NCBI RefSeq assembly: GCF_004123195.1
Contig: NZ_SDLI01000002.1
Location: 124,267-188,266 of the forward strand
Direction: 5' to 3'
From: Ammoniphilus sp. CFH 90114
Lineage (GTDB): Bacteria > Bacillota > Bacilli > Aneurinibacillales > RAOX-1
DNA: 64,000 bases
The notes beneath the pieces are model-generated. The model did not search any database. It worked only from the letters and a program-made list of their open reading frames with translations, and had not been told where the DNA came from. Positions within the stretch are counted from its first letter, which is position 1; every line of letters starts with the position of its first letter. Shown here one piece after another: positions 17,873 through 26,109 of the stretch. A program made the position numbers and the translations under genes.

Positions 17873-18760
17873 ATGGACATTGAACAGCTGCAGGCGTTTG
17901 TCGTTTTAGCTCATACTAAAAATTTCTCAAAAACGGCCGAGTCGCTTCATCTCGTGCAATCAACGGTGACTGCACGGATTCAAAGCTTAGAGAAGACCGT
18001 GGGGAGGCCTTTATTCACACGAAATAATCGAAAAGTAGAAATCACCCCTGCCGGGTTATCTTTACTTCCCTATGCGGAAAGAATCCTTATGCTGCGACAA
18101 GAAAGTTTACAAAAACTAAAAGCATTGGAGATCTATTCGGCAAGATTGGCTATAGGCAGTTTGGATTCCATATGGAAATACATCTTATCGCCAGTTCTTA
18201 AAGATTTTTACATCCGCTATCCGAACATTGCGCTCTCAACGAAGACAGGGCATTCAGCGGATATTATTCAGTATTTAATGGACGGAGTCATCCAGATTGG
18301 TTTTGTTTTTATGCAGCCCCATGTTCCGGGTTTTGAGGTTACCCCTTTCTATGAAGACGAGATCATATTAGTGGCCCATCCCGATCATCCGGTTGTTCAA
18401 TTAGGAGGGGTTTACCCTGAGCAGCTTGCGGATTATTCATTCATTTATATCAATTGGGGATCGCCATTTCAGGAGTGGATGGAAGAAATCTTATCTCCGA
18501 ACTTCTTACCAAGAATTCAAGTTGATCAGGCATCGCTTGCTCTTTCTCTTGTGCGAGAACAGTTGGGTATTTCTTTAGTCACGAGGTCGACCACACGTCA
18601 GGAACTGAACAGAGGAGAACTGGTAGAAGTACCGATGCTTGGGGAAAATTGTCCTCCTAAGCGAACCGCTTATGCCGTCGTTCATCGCGAAAAAAAAGTG
18701 AATCCAGCTATTCAAAGCTGGTTTGAAAATATGCATAGCTACGGATTTTTTCAATTATAA
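17873..18760 (+). CDS. LysR-family regulator
   Basis: LysR-type transcription factor: N-terminal winged helix (residues 1-60, with NFSKTAESLHLVQSTVTARI) and a periplasmic-binding-like effector domain from about residue 90. I chose ATG 17873 behind GAGGTAAGG; an upstream ATG at 17849 has no ribosome site. 295 residues, normal for the family. Divergent to the MFS gene and probably controls it through the palindrome between them. A second LysR gene at 24.2 kb is visibly related in its DNA-binding half. Confidence 0.9.
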   Translation: MDIEQLQAFVVLAHTKNFSKTAESLHLVQSTVTARIQSLEKTVGRPLFTRNNRKVEITPAGLSLLPYAERILMLRQESLQKLKALEIYSARLAIGSLDSIWKYILSPVLKDFYIRYPNIALSTKTGHSADIIQYLMDGVIQIGFVFMQPHVPGFEVTPFYEDEIILVAHPDHPVVQLGGVYPEQLADYSFIYINWGSPFQEWMEEILSPNFLPRIQVDQASLALSLVREQLGISLVTRSTTRQELNRGELVEVPMLGENCPPKRTAYAVVHREKKVNPAIQSWFENMHSYGFFQL

Positions 18761-18779
18761 ATAAAGGGGAGAAAAGCGG

Positions 18780-19700
18780 ATGGATATCCCTACCGTTACC
18801 TATCTAGTCACCGAAGAGGATGAGGGATCAACCATGAAGGTCTTTCTACGTAAGAAGAAAGGGTTATCTCGTAAGCTCTTAGTCAAGATGAAGCAAGAGA
18901 AATCCATTTTCTTGAATGGTCGCTTTACCTATTTAGATCATCCCCTTCATACAGGGGATACGATTAGCATCGTGATGCAAGAGGAAGAGTCTGAAAATAT
19001 TATCCCGGAAGACATCTCGCTAAACATTGTTTATGAAGATGAAGATATCATGGTACTGAACAAGCCTTTTGGTCAGTGTGTTCACCCTACCTTGTTGCAC
19101 CCTTCAGGGACGTTAGCGAACGGGGTCGTCAAGTATTGGCAAGAGCAGGGGTTTAACCGAAAGTTCCGCGCTGTTAATAGGCTAGATAAGGATACGACAG
19201 GCTTATTGATTGTGGCGAAAAATCAATATGCGCATCAGCAGCTTGCCATTGTACAGAGGAAGCATGAGATTAGACGGACCTACGAAGCCTTAGTCCATGG
19301 AATGCTTAGCGATGACTCGGGGACGATTAACGCCCCCATCGCCCGAAAGGGGGAATCGATCGTGGAACGTATGGTGAGTCCCGTTGGGCAAGAAGCCGTT
19401 ACCCATTATGAGGTTCTTGCACGGTATAACCAAGCGACTCATATCAGGCTGCGGCTAGAAACGGGAAGAACGCATCAAATCCGTGTACATATGAGTTATC
19501 TGGGACATCCCTTAATGGGTGATGACCTGTATGGAGGAAGTAGAGAGAAGATTAGCAGACAAGCGTTGCATGCCCGTTCTCTTTCTTTTCCGCATCCCAG
19601 GTCGGGTGAAGTCTTAAGCTTTGATGCGGATTTACCAGAGGACTTTCTTCATTTAATTCATCAATTGCAATTATGGAAGGATGATGAGTATGGAAATTAA
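18780..19700 (+). CDS. RluA-family pseudouridine synthase
   Basis: Ribosomal-RNA-type pseudouridine synthase. The 306-residue protein has an N-terminal S4-like RNA-binding region (LSRKLLVKMKQEKSIFLNG) and the RluA catalytic motif NRLDKDTTG with its active-site Asp, then GRTHQIRVHMSYLGHPLMGD. AAAGGGGAG precedes ATG 18780. The precise uridine target cannot be read from sequence. The next gene overlaps its end. Confidence 0.9.
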   Translation: MDIPTVTYLVTEEDEGSTMKVFLRKKKGLSRKLLVKMKQEKSIFLNGRFTYLDHPLHTGDTISIVMQEEESENIIPEDISLNIVYEDEDIMVLNKPFGQCVHPTLLHPSGTLANGVVKYWQEQGFNRKFRAVNRLDKDTTGLLIVAKNQYAHQQLAIVQRKHEIRRTYEALVHGMLSDDSGTINAPIARKGESIVERMVSPVGQEAVTHYEVLARYNQATHIRLRLETGRTHQIRVHMSYLGHPLMGDDLYGGSREKISRQALHARSLSFPHPRSGEVLSFDADLPEDFLHLIHQLQLWKDDEYGN

Positions 19701-20304
19701 TCCAAAAACAAATGAACGCATAGCGAATTACAAACTGCTCATCGGAGGAGTATTGCCACGGCCGATTGCTTTTATTACCTCAATAGGGGAGCAAGGTGTA
19801 CTGAATGCAGCTCCATATAGTTTTTTTAACGTGGTATCGACGGATCCACCGATGATAGCTGTTGCGGTGATGAGGAAGCCTGGAGGTGTTCACAAAGATA
19901 CGGCTCGTAATATTCTTGAGTCCAAGGAATTCGTTATCAATGTGGTGGATGAGCAGAATGTCGATAAGGTAAATGTTACCTCTTGTGACTATCCGTCAGA
20001 GATCAGTGAGGTGGAGCAAGCAGGACTTACAACCTCGCCAAGCCAAGTTGTTCATGTACCGCGTATTCAACAGGCAAAGGTACATTTCGAATGCCGATTG
20101 CATCAGCATCTTGAATTAGGAAATGGTCCAAACTCAGATCTTATCATAGGCGAAGTCGTTCATATTCATGTTGATGATACCCTTTACGATGGGGGAAGAA
20201 TAGACACGAAGAAGCTGGCGCCGATTGGCAGGCTGGCGGGAACAGATTATGTGACATTAGGGAATATCATGAGTATGCCTCGTCCAACGTATAAGAAGGA
20301 ATAG
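19690..20304 (+). CDS. flavin reductase-like/flavoredoxin-family protein
   Basis: FMN-binding split-barrel protein of the flavin reductase-like family (DIM6/NTAB type). The 204-residue product carries the family region PRPIAFITSIGEQGVLNAAPYSFF and SPRP-like N-terminal FMN contacts, with GGRIDTKKLAPIGRLAGTDY near the end. Of three nearby ATGs I prefer 19690, 9 bases after GAAGG; 19681 abuts that site. It overlaps the rluA-like gene by 11 bases. The electron partner is unknown. Confidence 0.85.
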   Translation: MEINPKTNERIANYKLLIGGVLPRPIAFITSIGEQGVLNAAPYSFFNVVSTDPPMIAVAVMRKPGGVHKDTARNILESKEFVINVVDEQNVDKVNVTSCDYPSEISEVEQAGLTTSPSQVVHVPRIQQAKVHFECRLHQHLELGNGPNSDLIIGEVVHIHVDDTLYDGGRIDTKKLAPIGRLAGTDYVTLGNIMSMPRPTYKKE

Positions 20305-20310
20305 AGAAAA

Positions 20311-20337
20311 GGGATTCCACTCGGAATTCCTTTTTTT
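20311..20337 (+). terminator. terminator after the flavin reductase-like gene
   Basis: GGGATTCC (20311-20318) pairs with GGAATTCC (20323-20330, one G-U pair), followed by seven T. Confidence 0.85.
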
Positions 20338-20467
20338 GTTGACGGGTGAAATAACGTTTGGTGTGATCGGACTAGAATGAAAGTAAAAATTGTCCTCTTT
20401 ATGAGATAAAAGCTAAAAAGCGCTATCGTGTTAAAAATTTGTGCTTAAACTATTTGTCATCTTATAT

Positions 20468-20473
20468 TATAAT
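20468..20473 (+). promoter_or_regulatory. -10 element before the ABC permease gene
   Basis: A perfect TATAAT lies 41 bases before the permease start; the -35 partner (TTAAAC at 20445-20450, 17-base spacer) is poor, so help from an activator is possible. Confidence 0.4.
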
Positions 20474-20513
20474 AATTTTTATATTTCAGATAGAGGATGA
20501 GGAGGTTTTCGTC

Positions 20514-21452
20514 ATGGGTCCAGCATTATTAGGATCGGTTGAATCAGGTATCATTTTTGCTCTTATGGCCATGGGTGTATACCTAACATTTAGAATACTA
20601 AACTTCCCGGACTTAACCGTAGATGGAAGTTTCACAACGGGCGGATCCGTAGCAGCCGTGATGATTGTAGGCGGTTATCCTCCGATTATGGCTACCTTTG
20701 TAGCGATGCTAGCAGGATTGTTCTTTGGTAGTCTTACAGGAATTCTTCATACCAAGGGGAAAATTAATGCCCTGCTTTCAGGTATTCTATCTATGATCGC
20801 TCTATATTCTATTAATTTAAGAATCATGGGGAAGGCGAATATCGGATTACTTGGAGAAGAGACGGTTATGTCTCAAATGGGAGCATTTACAAGTGCCTTT
20901 GCCCAGGCTTTTTCCCAATATTCTACTCTTATTTTTATGGCTGTTTTTGTAGTAGTCATTAAACTAGTTGTAGATTGGTTCCTGGATACGGAAGTTGGAC
21001 TAGCGCTTAGAGCCACTGGAGACAATCCAAGAATGATTCGAAGCTTCTCCGCGAATACAGACAATACGATTATTATTGGTTTGGCTTTGTCTAATGGATT
21101 AGTTGCTTTATCCGGTGCTTTAATGGCCCAATACCAAGGGTTCTCAGATGTATCAATGGGGATTGGTATGATTATTATCGGTCTGGCTTCCGTTATCATA
21201 GGTGAGGCTATCTTCGGAAATCGTTCGATTAAACGCGCAACTCTAGCTGTTATTGGTGGTGCCATTATCTACCGCCTCGTGGTCGCTATTGCACTTCGGG
21301 TGGGTCTAAGTCCATCAGATATGAAATTGATGACGGCTTTAATCGTTATTGTTGCTCTTATCACACCGAAGATTATTTCTAGTATGAAAGAGAAGAAGAA
21401 AAAAGCAGATAGACGCAAGCAAATTACAGAGTCAAGAAATCCAGCTCAATAA
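20514..21452 (+). CDS. ABC transporter permease (TrpY-type)
   Basis: Branched-chain-type (LivH-like) inner-membrane permease of the family that works with DUF534/TrpX binding proteins. The 312-residue protein has about eight hydrophobic segments and the conserved FPDLTVDGSF and GLRATGDNPRM-like loop (here LALRATGDNPRMI). I chose ATG 20514 behind GAGGAGG; the frame continues back to 20439 without support. The ATPase gene follows after 16 bases. Its binding protein is most likely the lipoprotein encoded at 6-7 kb. Confidence 0.88.
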   Translation: MGPALLGSVESGIIFALMAMGVYLTFRILNFPDLTVDGSFTTGGSVAAVMIVGGYPPIMATFVAMLAGLFFGSLTGILHTKGKINALLSGILSMIALYSINLRIMGKANIGLLGEETVMSQMGAFTSAFAQAFSQYSTLIFMAVFVVVIKLVVDWFLDTEVGLALRATGDNPRMIRSFSANTDNTIIIGLALSNGLVALSGALMAQYQGFSDVSMGIGMIIIGLASVIIGEAIFGNRSIKRATLAVIGGAIIYRLVVAIALRVGLSPSDMKLMTALIVIVALITPKIISSMKEKKKKADRRKQITESRNPAQ

Positions 21453-21468
21453 GAGGGGAGAGCAGACG

Positions 21469-22263
21469 ATGCTTAGAATGAAGAATATTAATAAAATCTT
21501 TAATGAAGGCACGGTAGATGAAAAAATTGCCCTCGGAAACATCAATCTGGAGTTGAAAAAAGGAGATTTCGTTACGATCATAGGGAGTAATGGAGCGGGA
21601 AAATCTACTTTAATGAATATTATTTCCGGGGTTCTTCAGCCTGATGAAGGAACTGTAGAAATTGATGAGTCTGTAGTGAATCATCTAAAGGAGCATCAGC
21701 GAGCGCCTCTAATTGGACGTGTATTCCAGGATCCTATGGCGGGTACAGCTCCAACAATGACGATTGAGGAAAATCTTGCTATGGCCTATTCTCGAAATAA
21801 AACGAGAGGACTTCGCAAAGGCGTAAATAAAGAACGAAGAGAAATGTTCCGTGGGCATCTTGAGTCCCTTCACTTAGGCTTAGAGAGTCGTCTCAGTGCA
21901 AAGGTCGGCCTTCTATCCGGTGGAGAACGACAAGCCTTAAGTCTACTCATGGCTACTTTCACTAGTCCCAAGGTTCTTCTGCTAGATGAGCATACAGCAG
22001 CACTTGACCCGGCTAGAGCAGCGCTAATCACCCAGCTGACGAAGGAGATTGTTCAAAATGCAGGCCTGACGACCCTCATGGTTACCCATAATATGCAGCA
22101 AGCCATTGACTTAGGGAACCGTTTGATCATGATGGATAAGGGGACGATCATACTTGATGTAGGACCTGAGCAGAAAGAGACTCTAACCATTGAACGATTG
22201 CTAAAAGAATTCGAACGCCTACGCGGAGAGAAGTTTGCAAGCGATCGTGCGGTTTTAGGATAG
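21469..22263 (+). CDS. ABC transporter ATP-binding protein (TrpZ-type)
   Basis: ATPase of the importer encoded with the upstream permease. The 264-residue protein has Walker A GSNGAGKST (about residue 42), the Q-loop, the signature LSGGERQ, Walker B VLLLDEHTAALDP and the switch His in VTHN. AGGGGAG precedes ATG 21469. The gene pair has no binding-protein gene attached. Confidence 0.93.
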   Translation: MLRMKNINKIFNEGTVDEKIALGNINLELKKGDFVTIIGSNGAGKSTLMNIISGVLQPDEGTVEIDESVVNHLKEHQRAPLIGRVFQDPMAGTAPTMTIEENLAMAYSRNKTRGLRKGVNKERREMFRGHLESLHLGLESRLSAKVGLLSGGERQALSLLMATFTSPKVLLLDEHTAALDPARAALITQLTKEIVQNAGLTTLMVTHNMQQAIDLGNRLIMMDKGTIILDVGPEQKETLTIERLLKEFERLRGEKFASDRAVLG

Positions 22264-22337
22264 ACAAGTTGGCCTAAGCTTTCATCTTCATGTAAAATAG
22301 AGGGTAAGAACCTAAGTTTGAGGATGGAGGCAGTCAA

Positions 22338-22904
22338 GTGAACAAGTGGGATAAGAAGAATTCGATCGATGGCGAGTGGAGTCAGATTGAAACGGCATCA
22401 GCCGAGGAACCGCGTGAACGTTCAGAGGCTGGTCAGAACACTCAGTTGATTGTGTTAGAAAAGGAACACCAAAGATTCTATGATAAATTAAGAAGTAAGG
22501 TTGAAGAATTTCTCAAAAAGCAAACAGGTGATAAAGCCGATTCAGCAGCTAAATACATTCTACTTGCACCAGATCTGTTTGTCTTATTTGCTCGGCTTCT
22601 TCAGGATAAACGTGTACCAACCAAGTCTAAGGCCATGGCAGGAGTCGTGGTTGCGTATTTTCTCTCTCCTTTGGATGTCATGCCGGAGATACTGCTCGGA
22701 CCTATCGGCTTTTTAGATGATATTATCTTAGCTGCTTATGCCTTGAGTCGGATGATGAATGAAGTGGACAAGCATGTACTGCTCGAGCATTGGAATGGGG
22801 AAGCAGACTTGCTTGAGACCGTGCAGGAGCTGTTAAAGAAAGCTGAAGAATTAGTAGATAACAAAGTGTTGGGGACGATTAAGAACCTGTTGAACAAGAA
22901 GTAG
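22338..22904 (+). CDS. YkvA-like DUF1232 membrane protein
   Basis: The 188-residue product has a charged N-terminal half and a DUF1232 domain with the conserved AYFLSPLDVMPE motif and two hydrophobic helices (about residues 100-140). The domain function is unknown. GTG 22338 has GGAGG 8 bases upstream. It follows the ABC ATPase gene by 74 bases but no strong promoter was evident, so it may be co-transcribed. Confidence 0.85.
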   Translation: MNKWDKKNSIDGEWSQIETASAEEPRERSEAGQNTQLIVLEKEHQRFYDKLRSKVEEFLKKQTGDKADSAAKYILLAPDLFVLFARLLQDKRVPTKSKAMAGVVVAYFLSPLDVMPEILLGPIGFLDDIILAAYALSRMMNEVDKHVLLEHWNGEADLLETVQELLKKAEELVDNKVLGTIKNLLNKK

Positions 22905-23217
22905 GGAAGGCCAGGTGTTAGGGGCTGGTTGGTCGGTTGATGGCGCGGTTGGTGGAGGCAGCCTGGTGGTTGCGGCCTGGTGGATCAATAAGGGAATCAT
23001 TTTCCCATATTTCAATGAACGTGTGGAAAAGAGGAGGAATAAGGGAAAAAATTACCGTTATTGCCCTAAAAACAGCTTGTTAGAGGCTTTTTTAGAGCAA
23101 TAGAGGAAAATTTTTCTCTTATTTTCTCTTTTTTTATTTCTTTTTATGAAATAAAGGAAATTTCTACTGTTATTATCGTCAAAGCGAATCGACGAGGGAA
23201 GACCCTTCTGCTTGTGC
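22905..23217. other. intergenic stretch without a convincing gene
   Basis: A G-rich segment with a short direct repeat (GGCCTGGTGG-like, about 22960-22985) followed by an A/T-rich segment with weak hairpins and T-runs around 23100-23145 that may end the ykvA transcript. A 62-codon frame at 22915 has a poor ribosome site and unlikely composition; I do not call it. Confidence 0.4.
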
Positions 23218-23264
23218 AAAAAAAGAGGCTGATCCTCGGTTTTTTATGAAACCATGGACAGCCT
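23218..23264 (-). terminator. terminator after the GNAT gene
   Basis: On the minus strand the arms 23256-23264 and 23226-23235 (AGGCTGTCC with GGATCAGCCT, one bulge) form a stem followed by seven T. Confidence 0.7.
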
Positions 23265-23274
23265 TGTTCCTTTT

Positions 23275-23754
23275 CTAAGATGCAATTTGAGCAACCATAA
23301 CCTCTTTAATCACCGCAATTTCATCACAGGCAGGGAACTTAGAACAGTTGATGCAATCCTTCCAAACCTTATGCGGAAGAGTTTCCTTCGATACAACCTG
23401 AAAGCCGCAGCTATTAAAAAATTTCTCCTGGTACGTTAAAGCCATGACCTTCTTAATCTCTAGATCACAAGCTCGTTCACATAAGTGATCCACCAGCTTC
23501 TTCCCAATTCCCTTTCCTGCATAATCTGGGGCCACCACTAGAGAACGTATCTCAGCTAAGTCCTCCCATAAGATATGCAACCCGCCAACAGCAATGATGC
23601 GATCGGCTTCAGGATCCTCGACAACAGAAAAGCAGGTTAGCGATTCACAGAGGGATAGCTTGGAGCGTGGCAGCATCATTCCCTTTTCTGCGTACATATT
23701 AATGAGTTCAACCATACGGTCTAAATCTTTTATTGTAGCTTGACGAATATTCAT
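23275..23754 (-). CDS. GNAT acetyltransferase, short N-acetylglutamate synthase type
   Basis: A 159-residue GCN5-related acetyltransferase. The acetyl-CoA loop is APDYAGKGIGKKL, and the C-terminal signature KVWKDCINCSKFPACDEIAV matches the small stand-alone ArgA-like acetyltransferases, which can make N-acetylglutamate for arginine synthesis. The cysteine-rich tail is conserved in that group. No other arg genes are nearby, so the substrate remains an inference. Confidence 0.82.
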   Translation of the reverse strand: MNIRQATIKDLDRMVELINMYAEKGMMLPRSKLSLCESLTCFSVVEDPEADRIIAVGGLHILWEDLAEIRSLVVAPDYAGKGIGKKLVDHLCERACDLEIKKVMALTYQEKFFNSCGFQVVSKETLPHKVWKDCINCSKFPACDEIAVIKEVMVAQIAS

Positions 23755-23998
23755 AAGGTTCCTCCCTCTCGGGCCTCCAACATGTTAGTATTTTTATAAG
23801 TCGTAATTGAATAAATATGCTTTTATAATATATAAATATACACACTTTCAGTAATTATGTCTAGTATTAATCGACTCCATTTTTTTCTCAAACAAGCATA
23901 GAAACCTGCCGAAAACTGTCGAGCAATGTGCCCTGTCGTAACTAGGCTCTGTATGGTATATTAAGTATGTAGTAAATCCATTTCATTTCCTACTTCCA
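23755..23998. other. divergent intergenic region, possible source of an RNA
   Basis: No open frame of note. An A/T-rich start (promoter of the GNAT gene) is followed by a more balanced segment (about 23900-23990) that leads into a strong plus-strand terminator. It could encode a small RNA or a leader of the LysR gene. Confidence 0.35.
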
Positions 23999-24061
23999 TC
24001 CCTGAAGATCCTTGACACTGCTGGAATTCCAGTAATCTCAAGGCTTTAGGGACTTTTTTTT
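23999..24061 (+). terminator. large composite hairpin with U-run, no known upstream gene
   Basis: Outer stem 23999-24007 with 24044-24052 (9 bp, one G-U), inner stem CCTTGA/TCAAGG (24010-24015 with 24038-24043), and an apical CTGGAATTCCAG (24021-24032); eight T follow. On the plus strand nothing coding lies upstream for more than 1 kb. Confidence 0.75.
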
Positions 24062-24219
24062 GTTTCCTGAGCAATTTTAATTAATAGTGTTGGAGCACGA
24101 CGACATTCCGGTATACGATGATTATCATAAAGGTAAGATCACGAGATTTTTTTCTTCTGTATAAGGGTGTATTTCGCTATAATAGGCCAATAATGCAATT
24201 GTTGACAAAGGTGATGAAC

Positions 24220-25092
24220 ATGGATTACGAGCATTGGGAAACCTTTCTGGCGTTAGCTGATACTCATAGCTTTTCACGAACAGCGGAGCTACTGCATATC
24301 TCGCAAACAACAGTGACTAATCGGATAAAGCAGTTAGAAAACAAAGTTGGCAAGCTTTTATTCGTTCGAGATACACGTAGTGTTAGGCTCTCGGAAGCAG
24401 GACTTGCCCTCTATCCCTATGCGAAAAAAGGGCTTGAGCTACTAAAACAAGGGGAATTAGTAGCCAAAAATTCGATAGATTTCGATGAGATTTTAGCTAT
24501 CGGAAGCCACGTCTCGATTTGGCATTATTTCCTCTTACCCTATATTCATGAGCTGAGGAATCAGAGCCAATACACCCTTCGTTTTTTTACGGGACATACT
24601 AAAAGAATGCTAGACCTACTAATGGATGGAAGACTAGATGCGTGTGTGGTCCCCACCCCTCCACACCATCCATATCTAGAGGGAATTGAGCTCTTTCAAG
24701 AATCCTTTCAGCTTGTTGCTAGTCCATTTCTTTTTACTCAAGTACCCTTACACTTAACTAGTGAGGAATTGCGGACACTACCGTTTATCCATATTCCATG
24801 GGAGTCCCCCTTCCTTGACTGGTTTCATCAAGACATTGGTACGAGGTTATTACCGTCTATTGAAGTCGATGATACTACGGTTCTTACCCGCTTACTTCTA
24901 AATCATAAAATGTTAGCCTTTCTTCCTGAACTTGTGGCTCGTTCCTTTATTCAATCAGGTGAATTGATCTCGATTCCGTTTCGCTCACTACATCCCATCC
25001 CCAAGAGATCCATTTATCTTGTTTTTCATAAGAAAAATCGTTATTCACGAGCCTTTCTTGACTTTAAACGTCTACTATTATCAGGAGTATAA
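24220..25092 (+). CDS. LysR-family regulator (second)
   Basis: A 290-residue LysR-type regulator with winged helix at residues 1-60 (SFSRTAELLHISQTTVTNRI) and an effector domain. I chose ATG 24220, 7 bases after AAGGTG; the frame runs back to 24118 without a ribosome site. The DNA-binding half is clearly related to the LysR protein at 17.9 kb. The convergent LysE-type exporter shares its terminator, so it is not an obvious divergent target. Confidence 0.88.
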   Translation: MDYEHWETFLALADTHSFSRTAELLHISQTTVTNRIKQLENKVGKLLFVRDTRSVRLSEAGLALYPYAKKGLELLKQGELVAKNSIDFDEILAIGSHVSIWHYFLLPYIHELRNQSQYTLRFFTGHTKRMLDLLMDGRLDACVVPTPPHHPYLEGIELFQESFQLVASPFLFTQVPLHLTSEELRTLPFIHIPWESPFLDWFHQDIGTRLLPSIEVDDTTVLTRLLLNHKMLAFLPELVARSFIQSGELISIPFRSLHPIPKRSIYLVFHKKNRYSRAFLDFKRLLLSGV

Positions 25093-25145
25093 TTACGATA
25101 GCTAATCCATTTATGGGATAAGAAATGAATCTAGAAAGGAAAAAG

Positions 25146-25191
25146 AAAGAGCCAGGGATCTGTAATTACATACGGAAACCTGGCTCTTTTT
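25146..25191. terminator. bidirectional terminator
   Basis: AAAGAGCCAGG (25146-25156) pairs with CCTGGCTCTTT (25179-25189); T-runs follow on both strands. Confidence 0.9.
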
Positions 25192-25195
25192 TAGG

Positions 25196-25828
25196 TTAGT
25201 TAGATGACTTGGTAAAAAGTAAATGAATACCTAACCCAACAAATAACAATCCGGAAGCTTTATTAAGAAGGGAAGATGCTCTCCTATTGTTTCTCAGCTG
25301 AATTGTGAACTTTGAAGAAAAAAAAGCTACAATCAGACACCAAATAGTCCCTGTCACAACAAAGGTTACTCCAAGTACAAGAAACGGCAGCATCCCATAG
25401 GAGTTGTGAGGTTCTATAAACTGAGGCAGAAAAGCTAAGAAAAACAAGGCTACTTTAGGATTAAATACGTTCGTCAGCATGCCCTCCAAAAATATTTTCT
25501 GCAATCTCATTTTTCCCCCTTCCTTTACGGAAAGTTGATCATTTTTCGCAAGGAGAGATCTTGCACCTAAATACAATAGATACATTGCTCCTAAGTATTT
25601 TAAGATGGTAAACGCTAGAATAGATTTAGATAAGATTACAGATAATCCGATCGCTGCTAGAATCGTATGGATTACTGCACCCGCATTAATCCCTAAGGCA
25701 GAACAAACACCTGCGGATCTTCCTTGTGCCATACTACGTCCAAGGATAAATAGTGTATCTGGCCCAGGAGTTAAATTAAGGATAATGCCTGTGATTAGAA
25801 AGATTTCATAATTAGTAATTCCTAGCAT
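25196..25828 (-). CDS. LysE/RhtB-family amino acid exporter
   Basis: A 210-residue membrane protein with six hydrophobic segments and the family motif NLTPGPDTLFILGRS near the N-terminus, followed by GINAGAVIHT. Members export amino acids such as lysine, homoserine or threonine; the substrate here is unknown. Of two adjacent ATGs I chose 25828, further from the GGAGGT site. About 280 bases separate it from the next gene; I saw nothing distinct there. Confidence 0.87.
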   Translation of the reverse strand: MLGITNYEIFLITGIILNLTPGPDTLFILGRSMAQGRSAGVCSALGINAGAVIHTILAAIGLSVILSKSILAFTILKYLGAMYLLYLGARSLLAKNDQLSVKEGGKMRLQKIFLEGMLTNVFNPKVALFFLAFLPQFIEPHNSYGMLPFLVLGVTFVVTGTIWCLIVAFFSSKFTIQLRNNRRASSLLNKASGLLFVGLGIHLLFTKSSN

Positions 25829-26109
25829 CATGTACCTCCACCTTTTTGTTATAGGAACATTATAAAGATGGGGTACAATTCAGTGAAATGAATTTGTCTT
25901 ATATAATATATTCAAAAAGCACATAAATCGGATTGATTTCCATAGAAAAAGAACCCCACAGGCCGTGACCTTCTCCCCAGGTTTGGCAATAGAAGTGAAG
26001 GGAACAATTCAATTTACACTTAATAACAATTAATATATTATTTCGTTAGTGTTGAAGAGAAACCTGGTTGTCATGAAAGATACCAACTACTATTTTACAC
26101 AAAAAGGTT

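Noticed and set aside
22915-23103. A 62-codon open frame starting GTG after ykvA
   Set aside because: Poor ribosome-site spacing, a Gly/Val/Trp-rich low-complexity start and a short direct repeat make coding unlikely.
24021-24032. CTGGAATTCCAG as a protein-binding palindrome or recombination site
   Set aside because: It is better explained as the apex of the terminator hairpin; no integrase or repeat partner was seen.
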